A program made the translations under genes and the position numbers. A model generated the notes under the pieces. The model saw only the letters and a list, made by a program, of their open reading frames with translations. It had not been told where the DNA came from and searched no databases. A DNA stretch of 64,000 nucleotides, from assembly GCA_934097085.1 (NCBI GenBank), contig CAKONK010000004.1, positions 1-64,000 of the forward strand, written 5' to 3'. Source of the stretch: an uncultured Bacilli bacterium (lineage in GTDB: Bacteria; Bacillota_I; Bacilli_A; RF39; UBA660). Positions 24,158 to 33,847 of this stretch are shown here, piece after piece (within the stretch, counting starts at the first letter, position 1; every line of letters begins with the position of its first letter).

Positions 24158-24412
24158 ATGGTATTTAAAGGGATTAAACATATTGATGAGAATGGAAATG
24201 AATATTGATATGCAAGAGAATTGCAAAATGTGAAAAGGTGGAATAAATTTTGTAATGCACTAGAAAGTGCACAAATTGCCTGTGGTGTTAGCAATAATAA
24301 TGTGTCAGACCATTTTTCCCACTTGGGAAAAATGGTCAATATTGGCTCTAATACTTTTAAAAATATAGTTGATTACAAACTGTCGAGATATGCATATCAC
24401 ATAATGTTTTAA
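24158..24412 (+). pseudogene. dinD-like gene, copy 6, broken
   Basis: The frame MVFKGIKHIDENGNEY meets TGA at 24206-24208 where all other copies have TGG (Trp), then continues YARELQNVKRW to SDHFSHLGKMVN and YKLSRYAYHIMF, where it stops. N-terminal start region and the whole C-terminal half are missing. Its inverted repeat has 14-bp arms (24308-24321, 24324-24337). Read with TGA as Trp it would be an 84-residue fragment, but a decayed copy is simpler. Confidence 0.8.
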
Positions 24413-24519
24413 ACTTAAATGAGAAAAAATAAATAAAGTCACATTAATGTCACTTTACAATGTTATATTATATTTGTATAAATTTATTTTATATAATATA
24501 ATTTATGTAGGAGGAAAAT

Positions 24520-26733
24520 ATGAGTAAAGATAAACCAATACTTAGTTTAAAAAAAGTTAGTAAATTCTATTATAATAAAGGTCTTGTTGCATCAGGTTTT
24601 AGTAAAATATCTTTAGATTTTTATTTAGGAGAATTTGTTGTAATAACTGGAGAAAGTGGATGTGGAAAAAGTACTCTTTTAAATGTATTATCAGGTCTTG
24701 ATACATATGAAGAAGGAGAAATGTATATTAATGGCATGGAAACAAGTCATTATAGTAATGAGGAAGCAGAGCATTATCGTAAAAGTTATATAGGTAATAT
24801 ATTTCAATCATTTAATTTAGTAAGTAGTTATACTGTGTATCAAAACATTGAGTTAGTGCTTTTATTAAATGGTTTTAAGAAAAAAGATATTAAAAATAAA
24901 GTTATTGAATTAATTAAGGAAGTGGATTTATACAAATATAGAAATAGTAAAGTTTCTCATTTATCTGGTGGTCAAAAACAAAGAGTGGCTATTGCTAGAG
25001 CACTTGCAAAAGATGTACCTATAATAATTGCTGATGAACCAACAGGTAATTTAGATCGTAGATCTGCAGCATCTATAATGAAACTACTTGCAAAAGTAGC
25101 AAAAGATAAACTTGTAATTGTTGTAACTCATAATTATGAAGATGTTGAGGATCTTGCTACTCGTAAAATTGAAATGCATGATGGAAAAGTTCGTGAGGAT
25201 ATAACGATAAAACCTTATGAAGAAAGTAAAATTGAGCTTCATGAATATAAAAATATTAGTTTTTTAAATAAAATTAGACTTGGAGTAAGAAATACATTTA
25301 ATTTACCTATGAAGTTTATTTTACTTTTAATGGTATTCTTATTAATTACTTTTGCTTTCTTAGGAATATATTCTTCATTTAGAAAAGCAGAGTATGAAGA
25401 AAATAAAAATGGTTATAATTATTATTTTAGTGATTTATCTGATGAAAGAATTGTAATTAAAAAAAGTGATAATAGTGTAATAACAAATGAAGAATTAGAT
25501 AAAATAAGTAAACTTGATTATGTAAAATCAGTAGTAAAGGATGATATAATTTTAGATGCAACATATAGTTTAACTGATGATAATACTTTTTGGTTTTATG
25601 GTAATGTAAAAAGTATACGTGAACTAAAATCTAATATCGAGGGTCGAAAACCTATTAATGATAATGAAATAATATTAGAAACTAATAAAAATAATTATTA
25701 TGTTTCAACTTTAAAAGATAAGTTAAAAGAAACAAAACTTAGTTTAAGAAATACAGATAATATATCAAGTTCAAATAAAGATTTAAAAGTAACTGGATTT
25801 GTTCTTAAAGATAAGGAATATGATAATGATATTTTTTATGTAAGTGATGAAGTATTAGAAAAAATAAAAATAAATAGTTATGAAAACTATAGTAAGGTTA
25901 CAATTACCTTAAATAATCAAAGAGTAGATTTACTTTATAGTGTTAGTGATAAAGTACCTAAAGGAAAAGCAATTGTTCCATATGAACTTAATGTAATGTG
26001 TAAATATAGTTGGTGTAAAAATAATATATTAAATATTAATGTTAAAAATATTTATTATGAAAATAATGTAGATTTAGAAATTAGTGATATGTATTTGAAA
26101 TATAATTTTGAAAATTTAACAGGTGTAAAAGATTATGAAAATAATAACTCTGTAATATATATTTCAAAAGAGGATTATTTATCTTTATTTGATATGGGAA
26201 CTTATCAATCATCAATTTATTTGAAAGATGTAAAGGATATTCCCGAGGCTAAATGTTATCTTGAAATGAATGGATTTAAACCATTATTTATTAAAGATGC
26301 CAAAATAAATTATTCAAATGGTGTTTTGGAAGTTATTAAAATATTTAAATTAATAGTTATGACTATTATATTTATTGTACTTTTCTTTATAGCATATTTT
26401 GTTATTAGATTAATTGAAAAATCAAGAAATGTTTATTATGCAACATTAAGAATTCTCGGAGCAACTAAAAAAGTATTAAAGAATTTAATTAATATTGAAT
26501 TATTTTTAATATATCATATTGCTTTTGCTATAATACTAGGGTTATGTATTTTAGTTAAGAATAATATTATTGTTAATAATAATTTATATGATATGGTTAA
26601 ATATCTTGGTATAAAAGACTATATTTTTGTATATGTTATATGTTTTGTAATGAGCATTCTTATATCATTTAGATATTCAAGAAAACTATTTAATTCATCA
26701 GCAATGAAAACTTATAGGGAGGAGGCAGAGTAA
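24520..26733 (+). CDS. ABC transporter, fused ATPase and FtsX-like permease (1)
   Basis: The 737-aa protein has an ABC ATPase domain at residues 1-230 (Walker A GESGCGKST, signature LSGGQKQR, Walker B IIIADEPTGNLD) followed by a MacB/FtsX-type permease: one helix at ~265-285, a large extracytoplasmic domain of ~330 residues, and three C-terminal helices from ~615. This family moves peptides or lipids out or senses antimicrobial peptides. It overlaps the next, similar gene by one base (TAATG), so the two likely form a heterodimer. RBS AGGAGGA. Confidence 0.85.
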   Translation: MSKDKPILSLKKVSKFYYNKGLVASGFSKISLDFYLGEFVVITGESGCGKSTLLNVLSGLDTYEEGEMYINGMETSHYSNEEAEHYRKSYIGNIFQSFNLVSSYTVYQNIELVLLLNGFKKKDIKNKVIELIKEVDLYKYRNSKVSHLSGGQKQRVAIARALAKDVPIIIADEPTGNLDRRSAASIMKLLAKVAKDKLVIVVTHNYEDVEDLATRKIEMHDGKVREDITIKPYEESKIELHEYKNISFLNKIRLGVRNTFNLPMKFILLLMVFLLITFAFLGIYSSFRKAEYEENKNGYNYYFSDLSDERIVIKKSDNSVITNEELDKISKLDYVKSVVKDDIILDATYSLTDDNTFWFYGNVKSIRELKSNIEGRKPINDNEIILETNKNNYYVSTLKDKLKETKLSLRNTDNISSSNKDLKVTGFVLKDKEYDNDIFYVSDEVLEKIKINSYENYSKVTITLNNQRVDLLYSVSDKVPKGKAIVPYELNVMCKYSWCKNNILNINVKNIYYENNVDLEISDMYLKYNFENLTGVKDYENNNSVIYISKEDYLSLFDMGTYQSSIYLKDVKDIPEAKCYLEMNGFKPLFIKDAKINYSNGVLEVIKIFKLIVMTIIFIVLFFIAYFVIRLIEKSRNVYYATLRILGATKKVLKNLINIELFLIYHIAFAIILGLCILVKNNIIVNNNLYDMVKYLGIKDYIFVYVICFVMSILISFRYSRKLFNSSAMKTYREEAE

Positions 26734-29129
26734 TGATAAAATTAGAAAAAGTTAATAAATACTTTAATAAAAATAAAAAGAATGAAATTCATGTTATTGA
26801 TAATACCTCTGTTAGTTTTGATTCTACTGGACTTGTATGTCTTTTGGGACCAAGTGGATGTGGAAAAACAACCCTTCTTAATGTTATTGGTGGACTTGAT
26901 AAAGTAAAAAGTGGAAAGATTTATGTAAATGGTAAGAAAATTACTAAGAAAAGTACATACTATGTAGATAAAGAAAGAAATTTAAATATTGGATATATTT
27001 TTCAAAATTATAATTTATTAGAAAACTTAACTGTATTTGATAATGTTGCTATAGCTCTTAAAATGGTTGGTGTAAAAAATAAAAAGGAAATTGAAAAAAG
27101 AGTTAATTTTGTATTAGAAACACTAAAGATTTATAGATATAGAAATAGACCAGCTGGAATGCTTTCTGGAGGAGAAAAACAAAGAGTAGCTATAGCAAGG
27201 GCAATTGTAAAAAATCCTAATATTTTATTATGTGATGAACCTACAGGAAACCTTGATAGTCAAAATACACTTGAAATAATGAATATTATTAAATCAATAT
27301 CTAAAAATAGATTAGTAATTTTAGTAACACATGAAAATGATATAGCAAAATTTTATGCAGATAGAATAATTGAGGTTTCTGATGGTAAAATCGTAAAAGA
27401 TTATGAGAATAGTTATGAAGGATCACTTGATTATAAAATTGATAATAAAATCTATTTAAAAGATTTTAAAACTAAAGAGGAAAATGGTAATATAACATTA
27501 TATTTTGATAATAAGATTAAATCTAATATAACAATAATTGCTAAAAATAATAATATTTATATTAAAACAAATGGTAGTGAGAAAATTGAGGTTGTTGATG
27601 AAAACTCTAATATTGAACTAATAAACGATCATTATAAACAAATAGATAAATCAATTTATGAAAAATATGAATTTGATTTTAAAAATATTGAAACTACTAA
27701 ACATAAGTATAGTTCTATATTTAATGTATTTAAAGTAATATTTTTAGGTTTTAAAAAGATACTTGATTATTCCTTTATTAAAAAATTATTATTACTAGGC
27801 TTTTTAGCCTCTGGAGCCTTTATTATGTATGCTGTAAGTAATACTTTAGGAATATTTAATGTAAAAGATAGTTACTTTATTGAAAAAAATAAAAATTATC
27901 TTGAAGTAAAAATGCAAAAAATAAATATAGATAATTTTGAAAAATATGAAACATTAAATGGAATAGATTATATTTTACCTGGCAGTGGAAATGCAAATTT
28001 TAAAATTACATTTGATAATTACTATCAAACTAAAAATGCTAGTTCAAATATTTCTGGCACATTGGTTAATAAAAATTATATAAATGATTCTGATATAATT
28101 TATGGTAAAAAAACAGACAATGATTTTGATATAGTTGTGGATAAATCAACACTTAATAATTTATTTACAGGTGAAGAAAAAATAGGTATTCAAACTGGTT
28201 ATTCAGTTCAAGATTTAATTGGATATAAAGTTAATTGTGGTGATTTAATATTTACTATCACAGGTATTACTGATATTGGAGATTATAGTATTTTTACAAA
28301 TAAAAAATACATGATTGATATATTATATAATAGTTTAGGTACTGATGAAACTATGGTTTATGATGCTGAAACAAGTGATAAATATTTAAATTATAAATTA
28401 ATTGATAATTTGAGTATAAAAAAAGGTAGACTTCCAGAAAATGATTATGAAGTTGTTATTAACATTAATAAAGAATTAGATAATCCACTTAATAGCAAAT
28501 TAGAAAATAAAATTAATAATAAACAATTAACTGTAGTAGGTTATTATGATGGAAAAAATATGCTTGTTAATGAAAATATGATTAAATATGAATTAATAAG
28601 TAAATCTAAAAACTTAACTATAATGCCAAGTGATAGTGAAATTGCTATTGAAAGCTTAAATAATGAAAATTTAAATGTTGTAAAATCTTATGATACTGCT
28701 AAAGAAAAATATTTAGATTCAAGGGAAACTGTTGTAAAATCTGGTCTTATTGCATCTGGAGTTATTTTATTTATTTCTTTTGTGGAAATTTATTTAATGA
28801 TACGTTCTTCATATCTTTCAAGGATAAAGGAAATTGGTATATATAGAGCAATAGGTACTAAAAAAAGTGATATTTATAAAATGTTTTATGGAGAAATTAT
28901 TGCTATTACAACTGTAGCATCACTTCCTGGTATTTTATTTACAACTTATGCTTTAAAAACACTTCAGACAATAAGTTATTTTGAAAAAAATTATTTGGTA
29001 AATCCATTTACAATTATATTAAGTATTGTAATTGTATATCTATTTAACATAATCGTAGGACTTTTACCAATTATGAAAATTGTTTCAAAAACTCCAGCTT
29101 CAATATTAGCAAGGAAAGATGTAGATTAA
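26733..29129 (+). CDS. ABC transporter, fused ATPase and FtsX-like permease (2)
   Basis: This 798-aa partner has the same plan: ATPase (Walker A GPSGCGKTT, signature LSGGEKQR, Walker B LLCDEPTGNLD), an extra ~100-residue linker after the ATPase (~225-330) not seen in the first protein, one helix at ~350, a long outer domain and three C-terminal helices (from ~685) ending in KTPASILARKD. A terminator follows. No two-component system or peptide gene is next to the pair, so the substrate is open. Confidence 0.85.
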   Translation: MIKLEKVNKYFNKNKKNEIHVIDNTSVSFDSTGLVCLLGPSGCGKTTLLNVIGGLDKVKSGKIYVNGKKITKKSTYYVDKERNLNIGYIFQNYNLLENLTVFDNVAIALKMVGVKNKKEIEKRVNFVLETLKIYRYRNRPAGMLSGGEKQRVAIARAIVKNPNILLCDEPTGNLDSQNTLEIMNIIKSISKNRLVILVTHENDIAKFYADRIIEVSDGKIVKDYENSYEGSLDYKIDNKIYLKDFKTKEENGNITLYFDNKIKSNITIIAKNNNIYIKTNGSEKIEVVDENSNIELINDHYKQIDKSIYEKYEFDFKNIETTKHKYSSIFNVFKVIFLGFKKILDYSFIKKLLLLGFLASGAFIMYAVSNTLGIFNVKDSYFIEKNKNYLEVKMQKINIDNFEKYETLNGIDYILPGSGNANFKITFDNYYQTKNASSNISGTLVNKNYINDSDIIYGKKTDNDFDIVVDKSTLNNLFTGEEKIGIQTGYSVQDLIGYKVNCGDLIFTITGITDIGDYSIFTNKKYMIDILYNSLGTDETMVYDAETSDKYLNYKLIDNLSIKKGRLPENDYEVVININKELDNPLNSKLENKINNKQLTVVGYYDGKNMLVNENMIKYELISKSKNLTIMPSDSEIAIESLNNENLNVVKSYDTAKEKYLDSRETVVKSGLIASGVILFISFVEIYLMIRSSYLSRIKEIGIYRAIGTKKSDIYKMFYGEIIAITTVASLPGILFTTYALKTLQTISYFEKNYLVNPFTIILSIVIVYLFNIIVGLLPIMKIVSKTPASILARKDVD

Positions 29130-29143
29130 CTATATCTTTTTTT
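29118..29143 (+). terminator. terminator of the ABC pair
   Basis: 7-bp stem (29118-29124 with 29130-29136, one G-U pair) then seven T. Confidence 0.65.
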
Positions 29144-29275
29144 GTGGACTAAAAACTTTATATAATAATTTATTTACAAAAAAGGTAAAAATCATATCAT
29201 AAAATGTAAAGTAGTGACAAATAAGTTTGTTAATATTTAACTAGTGTTATATAATTATACTAGGTGATAAAAAAT

Positions 29276-30469
29276 ATGAGAAATGTAGGAACAGTAGTAA
29301 GGGGAATAAGAACTCCTGTAATTAAAGAAAATTCTAATTTAGAGGACATTGTTGTAGATAGTCTTTTGAAAGCTAGTGAAAGTGATAATTTTACTTTTCA
29401 CGATAAAGATATTGTTGCAGTAACTGAAGCAGTAGTAGGTATTGCAATGGGAAACTATGTAACAGTTGATGAAATTGCTAAAGATATTAAAAATAAATTT
29501 GGTACTAACCATATAGGTGTGGTTTTTCCAATTCTTTCAAGAAATAGATTTGCAGTACTTTTATCTGCAATAGCAAGAGCAATGGATAAAATAACTTTAC
29601 AAATATCTTATCCATCAGATGAAGTAGGTAATGATATTTTAGATAAGAAAAGGTTAAAAGAAAGTGGAATAAATCCATATACTGATGTTATTGATGAAAA
29701 AACATATTATGAAAAATTTGGTGATTTTAAACATATTTTTACTGGTGTTAATATGGTTGATTTCTATAAAGATTTAGTAAAAAAAGAAAATTGTGAAATA
29801 GAAATTATATTAGCAAATGATCCTAAAAAGATTTTAAATTATGAAAAAGATGTTCTTGTTTGTGATATTCATACAAGATTTGAAACAAAAGCTACTTTAA
29901 AAGCAAATTCAGATGGTATTATTTTAGGCCTTGATGATATTTTAACTAGTCCAGTTGATGGAAGTGGATGTAATGAAAAATATGGTTTACTTGGCTCTAA
30001 TCGTTCTACTGAAGAAAGAGTTAAATTATTTCCTAGTAATGCTCAAGGTTTAGTAGATAATATTCAAAGAAAATTATATGAAAAAACTGGTAAAACTATT
30101 GAAGTAATGATTTATGGCGATGGTGCGTTTAAAGATCCAATTGGTGGAATATGGGAACTTGCTGATCCAGTAGTATCTCCATATTATACTAAAGGCCTTG
30201 AGGGAAGCCCAAATGAAATAAAACTTAAATATATATCTGATAATAAATTCAGTAATTTAAGTGGGGAAGAGTTAAATGAGGCTATTAAAAATGAAATTAG
30301 AACTAAAGATTCTAACCTTAAAGGAACAATTGCCTCACAAGGAACAACACCTCGTAGATATGTTGATTTAATAGGTTCACTATGTGATTTAACCTCAGGT
30401 TCAGGTGATAAAGGAACTCCAGTTGTATATATTTCAGGCTATTTTGATAATTATAGTGTAGACAATTAA
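29276..30469 (+). CDS. coenzyme F420-0:L-glutamate ligase-like protein
   Basis: The 397-aa protein is similar to the long CofE-like family of Bacillota: RGIRTPVIKE, DIVAVTEAVVG near the start, and later motifs DGSGCNEKYGLLGSN and YGDGAFKDP. CofE adds glutamate to F420 or other substrates using GTP. No other F420 biosynthesis gene is in the window and the likely host group is not known to make F420, so another amide-bond substrate is plausible. The ATG at 29276 is preceded by AGGTGA; the frame opens at a GTG four codons earlier. It stands alone before tRNA-Glu. Confidence 0.7.
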   Translation: MRNVGTVVRGIRTPVIKENSNLEDIVVDSLLKASESDNFTFHDKDIVAVTEAVVGIAMGNYVTVDEIAKDIKNKFGTNHIGVVFPILSRNRFAVLLSAIARAMDKITLQISYPSDEVGNDILDKKRLKESGINPYTDVIDEKTYYEKFGDFKHIFTGVNMVDFYKDLVKKENCEIEIILANDPKKILNYEKDVLVCDIHTRFETKATLKANSDGIILGLDDILTSPVDGSGCNEKYGLLGSNRSTEERVKLFPSNAQGLVDNIQRKLYEKTGKTIEVMIYGDGAFKDPIGGIWELADPVVSPYYTKGLEGSPNEIKLKYISDNKFSNLSGEELNEAIKNEIRTKDSNLKGTIASQGTTPRRYVDLIGSLCDLTSGSGDKGTPVVYISGYFDNYSVDN

Positions 30470-30498
30470 AAAAAATTATGGTAATATGTTAATGGCTT

Positions 30499-30575
30499 AG
30501 CCCGTTGGTGAAGTGGTTTAACACACTGCGTTCTCAGCGCAGCATTCAGGGGTTCGAACCCCCTACGGGTTACCA
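30499..30575 (+). tRNA. tRNA-Glu (anticodon CTC)
   Basis: Cloverleaf with acceptor AGCCCGT/ACGGGTT (one G-U), anticodon stem CTGCG/CGCAG around TTCTCAG, T arm GGGGTTCGAACCCC and encoded CCA. The CTC anticodon reads GAG. Confidence 0.92.
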
Positions 30576-30590
30576 TTGTTAATATAAAAT

Positions 30591-30610
30591 CTCTCTTGTA
30601 GAGGTTTTTT
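30591..30610 (+). terminator. terminator of tRNA-Glu
   Basis: Short stem CTCT/AGAG followed after one or two G by six T. Confidence 0.5.
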
Positions 30611-30662
30611 ATTTTGCCTAAAATACTTTTCAACACATAAAAAAACTCAAAAATTGAGTTTG

Positions 30663-30815
30663 TTATTTAAATAGTTCACTATGACTTCCTGTGGCTACAA
30701 GCAAAAGAATTAATTTATCATCTTTGTATCTATAAACTAATAACCAGTTGGGTTCGATGTGACATTCTCCACATTCTAAATATTTATATGACAATGTAAT
30801 GACTATGTCAACATC
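30663..30815 (-). pseudogene. YafQ/RelE-type toxin, C-terminal remnant
   Basis: The minus strand reads about 50 in-frame residues ending in a stop at 30663: ECHIEPNWLLVYRY, KLILLLVATGSHSELFK, the conserved C-terminus of YafQ-type mRNA interferases, including the catalytic-region His and Phe. The N-terminal third and any start codon are missing, and no antitoxin gene adjoins. The remnant ends against the typA terminator. Confidence 0.75.
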
Positions 30816-30834
30816 TAATAAAATTATTATAAAT

Positions 30835-30859
30835 AAAAAAGATGCTATTTTCTAGCATC
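30835..30859 (-). terminator. terminator of typA
   Basis: On the minus strand GATGCTA/TAGCATC with a 5-nt loop followed by six T; overlaps the typA stop codon. Confidence 0.8.
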
Positions 30860-32653
30860 AAATTTCTTTCTAAGTTCTGTATTTAAAATTTTCTTTCTCA
30901 TTCTTAAATGATGAGGAGTAATTTCAACAAGTTCATCTTGATTAATAAAGTCAAGTGCTGCCTCTAAAGTGAATATTCTAGGTCTTTTTAGAACTACAGT
31001 TTTATCTGCATAAGCACTTCTTGTGTTTGTAAGTTCTTTTCCTTTAACAACGTTTACAGCAAGGTCAACATCTTTATTACATTCACCAACAATCATACCT
31101 TCATAAACTTCTTCATTTGGTTCAACAAACATTGTACCACGGTCCTCAAGGCCACCAAGAGAATAAGCAGTTGCTTTTCCTTCTTCACTAGCAACAAGAA
31201 CACCAAGTTTTCTTTCACCAATATTTATATTTTCAACGGGTTTAAATTCAGTAAATGTATGGTTCATTATACCATAACCTTTAGTTAGTGTCATAAAGTT
31301 TGTAGGAAAACCAATAAGTCCACGAGATGGAATTTCGTAATTAATTCTAATTAAGTTTCCCAAATGTGTCATATTTCCCATTATGGCGCCTCTTTGAGAT
31401 AGTTCTTCGAAAACACCACCCATATATTCATCAGTTATTTCTATTTGTAAGTCTTCATAAGGTTCACATTTTACACCATTAATTTCTTTAATAATAACTT
31501 TTGGTTTAGAAACCTCAAGTTCGAAACCTTCACGGCGCATATTTTCAATTAAGATAGATAAGTGAAGTTCTCCACGACCTAATACCATAAAGTTTTCACT
31601 ATCAATTTGTTCAACTTTTAAACTTACATCTCTTTGTGTTTCTTTGAATAATCTTTCACCAATTTTTCTTGATGTTAAGATTTTACCATCTTTTCCAGAA
31701 AATGGAGAAGTATTAACTCCAAAAGTCATTTGAAGTGTTGGTTCATCAATATGAAGTATTGGTAGGGCATTATGATTACCAACCTCAGTTAAAGTTTCAC
31801 CAACTGAAATGTCCTCGAGTCCCGCAACAGCAACTATATCTCCGACTGTGGCACTTTCAATTTCTATTCTTTTTAATCCAACATAACCAAAAAGTTTTTG
31901 AACTCTAAAACTTTTTTCAGTACCATCAAGTCTTATACAGTTAACCATTTGACCAACCTTAATTTTACCATTAAATACTTTACCAACACCAATTCTTCCT
32001 ACATAATCATTGTAGTCAAGTAGGGCAGGTTGAAATTGAAGGGGAGCATTTTCATCTCCAGTAGGTTCTGGAATTTCAGAAACTATTAAATCCATAAGTG
32101 GTTTGAAACCTTTTTCTTGATCAGAAGGGTTATTTGAAAGAGAACTTGTTCCATTAGCGGCACTTGTATAAACTGTTTTAAATTCAATTTGTTCATCTGT
32201 AGCACCAAGTTCAATAAATAATTCAAGTACTTCATCAACTACAGAGGTAACTCTTTGAGTTGGTTTATCAACTTTATTAATAACAACGATTGGTTTACAA
32301 CCAGCCTCTAAAGCCTTTTTTAAAACAAATCTTGTCTGAGGCATTGGACCTTCATATGCATCGACTACTAAAAGGACTCCATCAACCATTTTCATAATTC
32401 TTTCAACTTCGCCACCAAAGTCAGCGTGACCTGGAGTATCAAGAATATTAATCTTATAACCATCATAGTCAACTGAAGTAGTCTTAGCAAGTATTGTTAT
32501 ACCTCTTTCTTTCTCAATATCATTTGTATCCATACTTAAATTACTAATATCCTCATTTTCTCTAAATGTATGAGTATACTTGATAATTTCATCTACTAAT
32601 GTAGTTTTACCATGGTCTACGTGAGCAATAATTGCAACATTTCTTTTTTTCAT
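30845..32653 (-). CDS. typA: translational GTPase TypA/BipA
   Basis: The 602-aa protein is full length. G-motifs: AHVDHGKTT (G1), ERGIT (G2), DTPGHADF (G3), NKVD (G4). EF-G-like domains II, III and V follow and the C-terminal TypA-specific domain is present (GGVFEELSQRGAIMGNM, ELTNTRSAYADKTVVL). It binds the ribosome and aids 50S assembly and stress adaptation. Single gene with its own terminator; it diverges from the gene at 32800. Confidence 0.97.
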   Translation of the reverse strand: MKKRNVAIIAHVDHGKTTLVDEIIKYTHTFRENEDISNLSMDTNDIEKERGITILAKTTSVDYDGYKINILDTPGHADFGGEVERIMKMVDGVLLVVDAYEGPMPQTRFVLKKALEAGCKPIVVINKVDKPTQRVTSVVDEVLELFIELGATDEQIEFKTVYTSAANGTSSLSNNPSDQEKGFKPLMDLIVSEIPEPTGDENAPLQFQPALLDYNDYVGRIGVGKVFNGKIKVGQMVNCIRLDGTEKSFRVQKLFGYVGLKRIEIESATVGDIVAVAGLEDISVGETLTEVGNHNALPILHIDEPTLQMTFGVNTSPFSGKDGKILTSRKIGERLFKETQRDVSLKVEQIDSENFMVLGRGELHLSILIENMRREGFELEVSKPKVIIKEINGVKCEPYEDLQIEITDEYMGGVFEELSQRGAIMGNMTHLGNLIRINYEIPSRGLIGFPTNFMTLTKGYGIMNHTFTEFKPVENINIGERKLGVLVASEEGKATAYSLGGLEDRGTMFVEPNEEVYEGMIVGECNKDVDLAVNVVKGKELTNTRSAYADKTVVLKRPRIFTLEAALDFINQDELVEITPHHLRMRKKILNTELRKKFDARK

Positions 32654-32799
32654 AAATAAATCACACCTTTTTTTCTTTTGGTATTATAGCACTAATTATT
32701 TGAAATAATCAATAGAAAGTAATGATTTTCTATTTATAAATGCTAATTTTTGTGCTAAAATGAATGTGTTAAGAGTATTTTGTAGTATAAGAGGTTTTT

Positions 32800-33225
32800 A
32801 TGAAAGATGTCACTAAGGAAATGATTAAAATTTTTAGATTAAAGAAACTAGGTTGTGACTTTATGGGCTATGAGTTTGTCAATCCAAATGAACTTAGTTT
32901 TCATCATTTAATAGTGGCTAGAAAAGATTCTCAAACTTTAGGCATTGGTGATGGTTATTTATTTTGGAATGGTGCAATACTTAGACAAAAAACTTCTCAC
33001 GATTACCTTCATTTAATTGAAAGAATTGATCGTGATAGATTTAATTATATTACTTGTCAAATGATTGATGAAAATACTGCAAATATGATTATGTATGAAA
33101 ATTTAAAAAAGATTAATGATTGTTTAGAGGGCTTTGAAAAAGAACACTGTGGACATTATAATAAAAAACATCCTAAAGATCCTCTTATAAAGGAAGCTTA
33201 TACACGTAGACTTATAAAAAAATAA
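32800..33225 (+). CDS. hypothetical protein with HNH-like His pattern
   Basis: The 141-aa protein has an N-terminal segment (MKIFRLKKLGCDFMGYEF region) and a middle with FHHLIVARKD and TSHDYLHLIERID, which recalls a small HNH-nuclease core lacking its zinc cysteines. The C-terminus is basic with several His/Cys (EHCGHYNKKHPKD). I cannot assign a family with confidence. RBS AGAGG. It stands between typA and lemA with no shared operon sign. Confidence 0.5.
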   Translation: MKDVTKEMIKIFRLKKLGCDFMGYEFVNPNELSFHHLIVARKDSQTLGIGDGYLFWNGAILRQKTSHDYLHLIERIDRDRFNYITCQMIDENTANMIMYENLKKINDCLEGFEKEHCGHYNKKHPKDPLIKEAYTRRLIKK

Positions 33226-33283
33226 ACGATAACTTGAAAATGGTTATTTTTTTTTATATAATGTTATTAGAAGGTAGGTATAT

Positions 33284-33847
33284 ATGAAAAAAAGTTATAT
33301 TATAGGTATTGTAGTGGCTGTTATAGTGATAATTGGTGTATCACTTGGTAGTGGCTATAATAAAATGGTTAAAGAAAATGAAAATGTTGAAAGTGCAGCA
33401 GCACAAATTGATGTTCAACTTAAAAGAAGAACTGATTTAATTCCAAATTTAGTAAATACTGTTAAAGGTTATATGACTCATGAACAAAAAGTTATTGATA
33501 GTATTACAACTGCTCGTGAAAATTTAGTAAATGCAAGTACTGTTGAGGATAAAGCTAGTGCTAGTGAAGAACTTACTAAAGCATTAAATAACTTATATGT
33601 AATTGTGGAAAATTATCCTGATTTAAAATCAAATACAAATTTTATAAATCTACAAGATGAACTTGCAGGAACTGAAAATCGTATTGCTGTTGCAAGAAAA
33701 GATTATAATGATGCTGTTAAAGAATATAATAATCTTGTTAAAACATTCCCTAATAATTTAACTGCTTCTTTATTTAATTTCAAAGAAAAATCTTATTTTG
33801 AGGTTAGTAACTCCGATAAAGAGGTTCCAAATGTATCTTTTGAATAG
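33284..33847 (+). CDS. LemA family protein
   Basis: The 187-aa protein has one N-terminal membrane helix (~5-23) and an elongated helical domain with the LemA hallmarks NVESAAAQIDVQLKRRTDLIPNLVNTVKGYM, LNNLYVIVENYPDLKSN and NRIAVARKDYNDAVKEYN. Function is unclear; the family is often next to TPM-domain proteins, as here. The 3' end overlaps the TPM gene by 17 bp, so the two are co-translated. RBS AGAAGGTAGG. Confidence 0.9.
   Translation: MKKSYIIGIVVAVIVIIGVSLGSGYNKMVKENENVESAAAQIDVQLKRRTDLIPNLVNTVKGYMTHEQKVIDSITTARENLVNASTVEDKASASEELTKALNNLYVIVENYPDLKSNTNFINLQDELAGTENRIAVARKDYNDAVKEYNNLVKTFPNNLTASLFNFKEKSYFEVSNSDKEVPNVSFE

Noticed and set aside
24206..24208. TGA read as Trp (genetic code 4)
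   Set aside because: It occurs in a truncated pseudogene; conserved genes use only TGG and three genes end in TGA, two in normal ATGA overlaps.
16176..24412. DGR plus dinD array as part of a prophage
   Set aside because: No integrase, capsid, portal, terminase or tail genes and no attachment-type repeats were seen.
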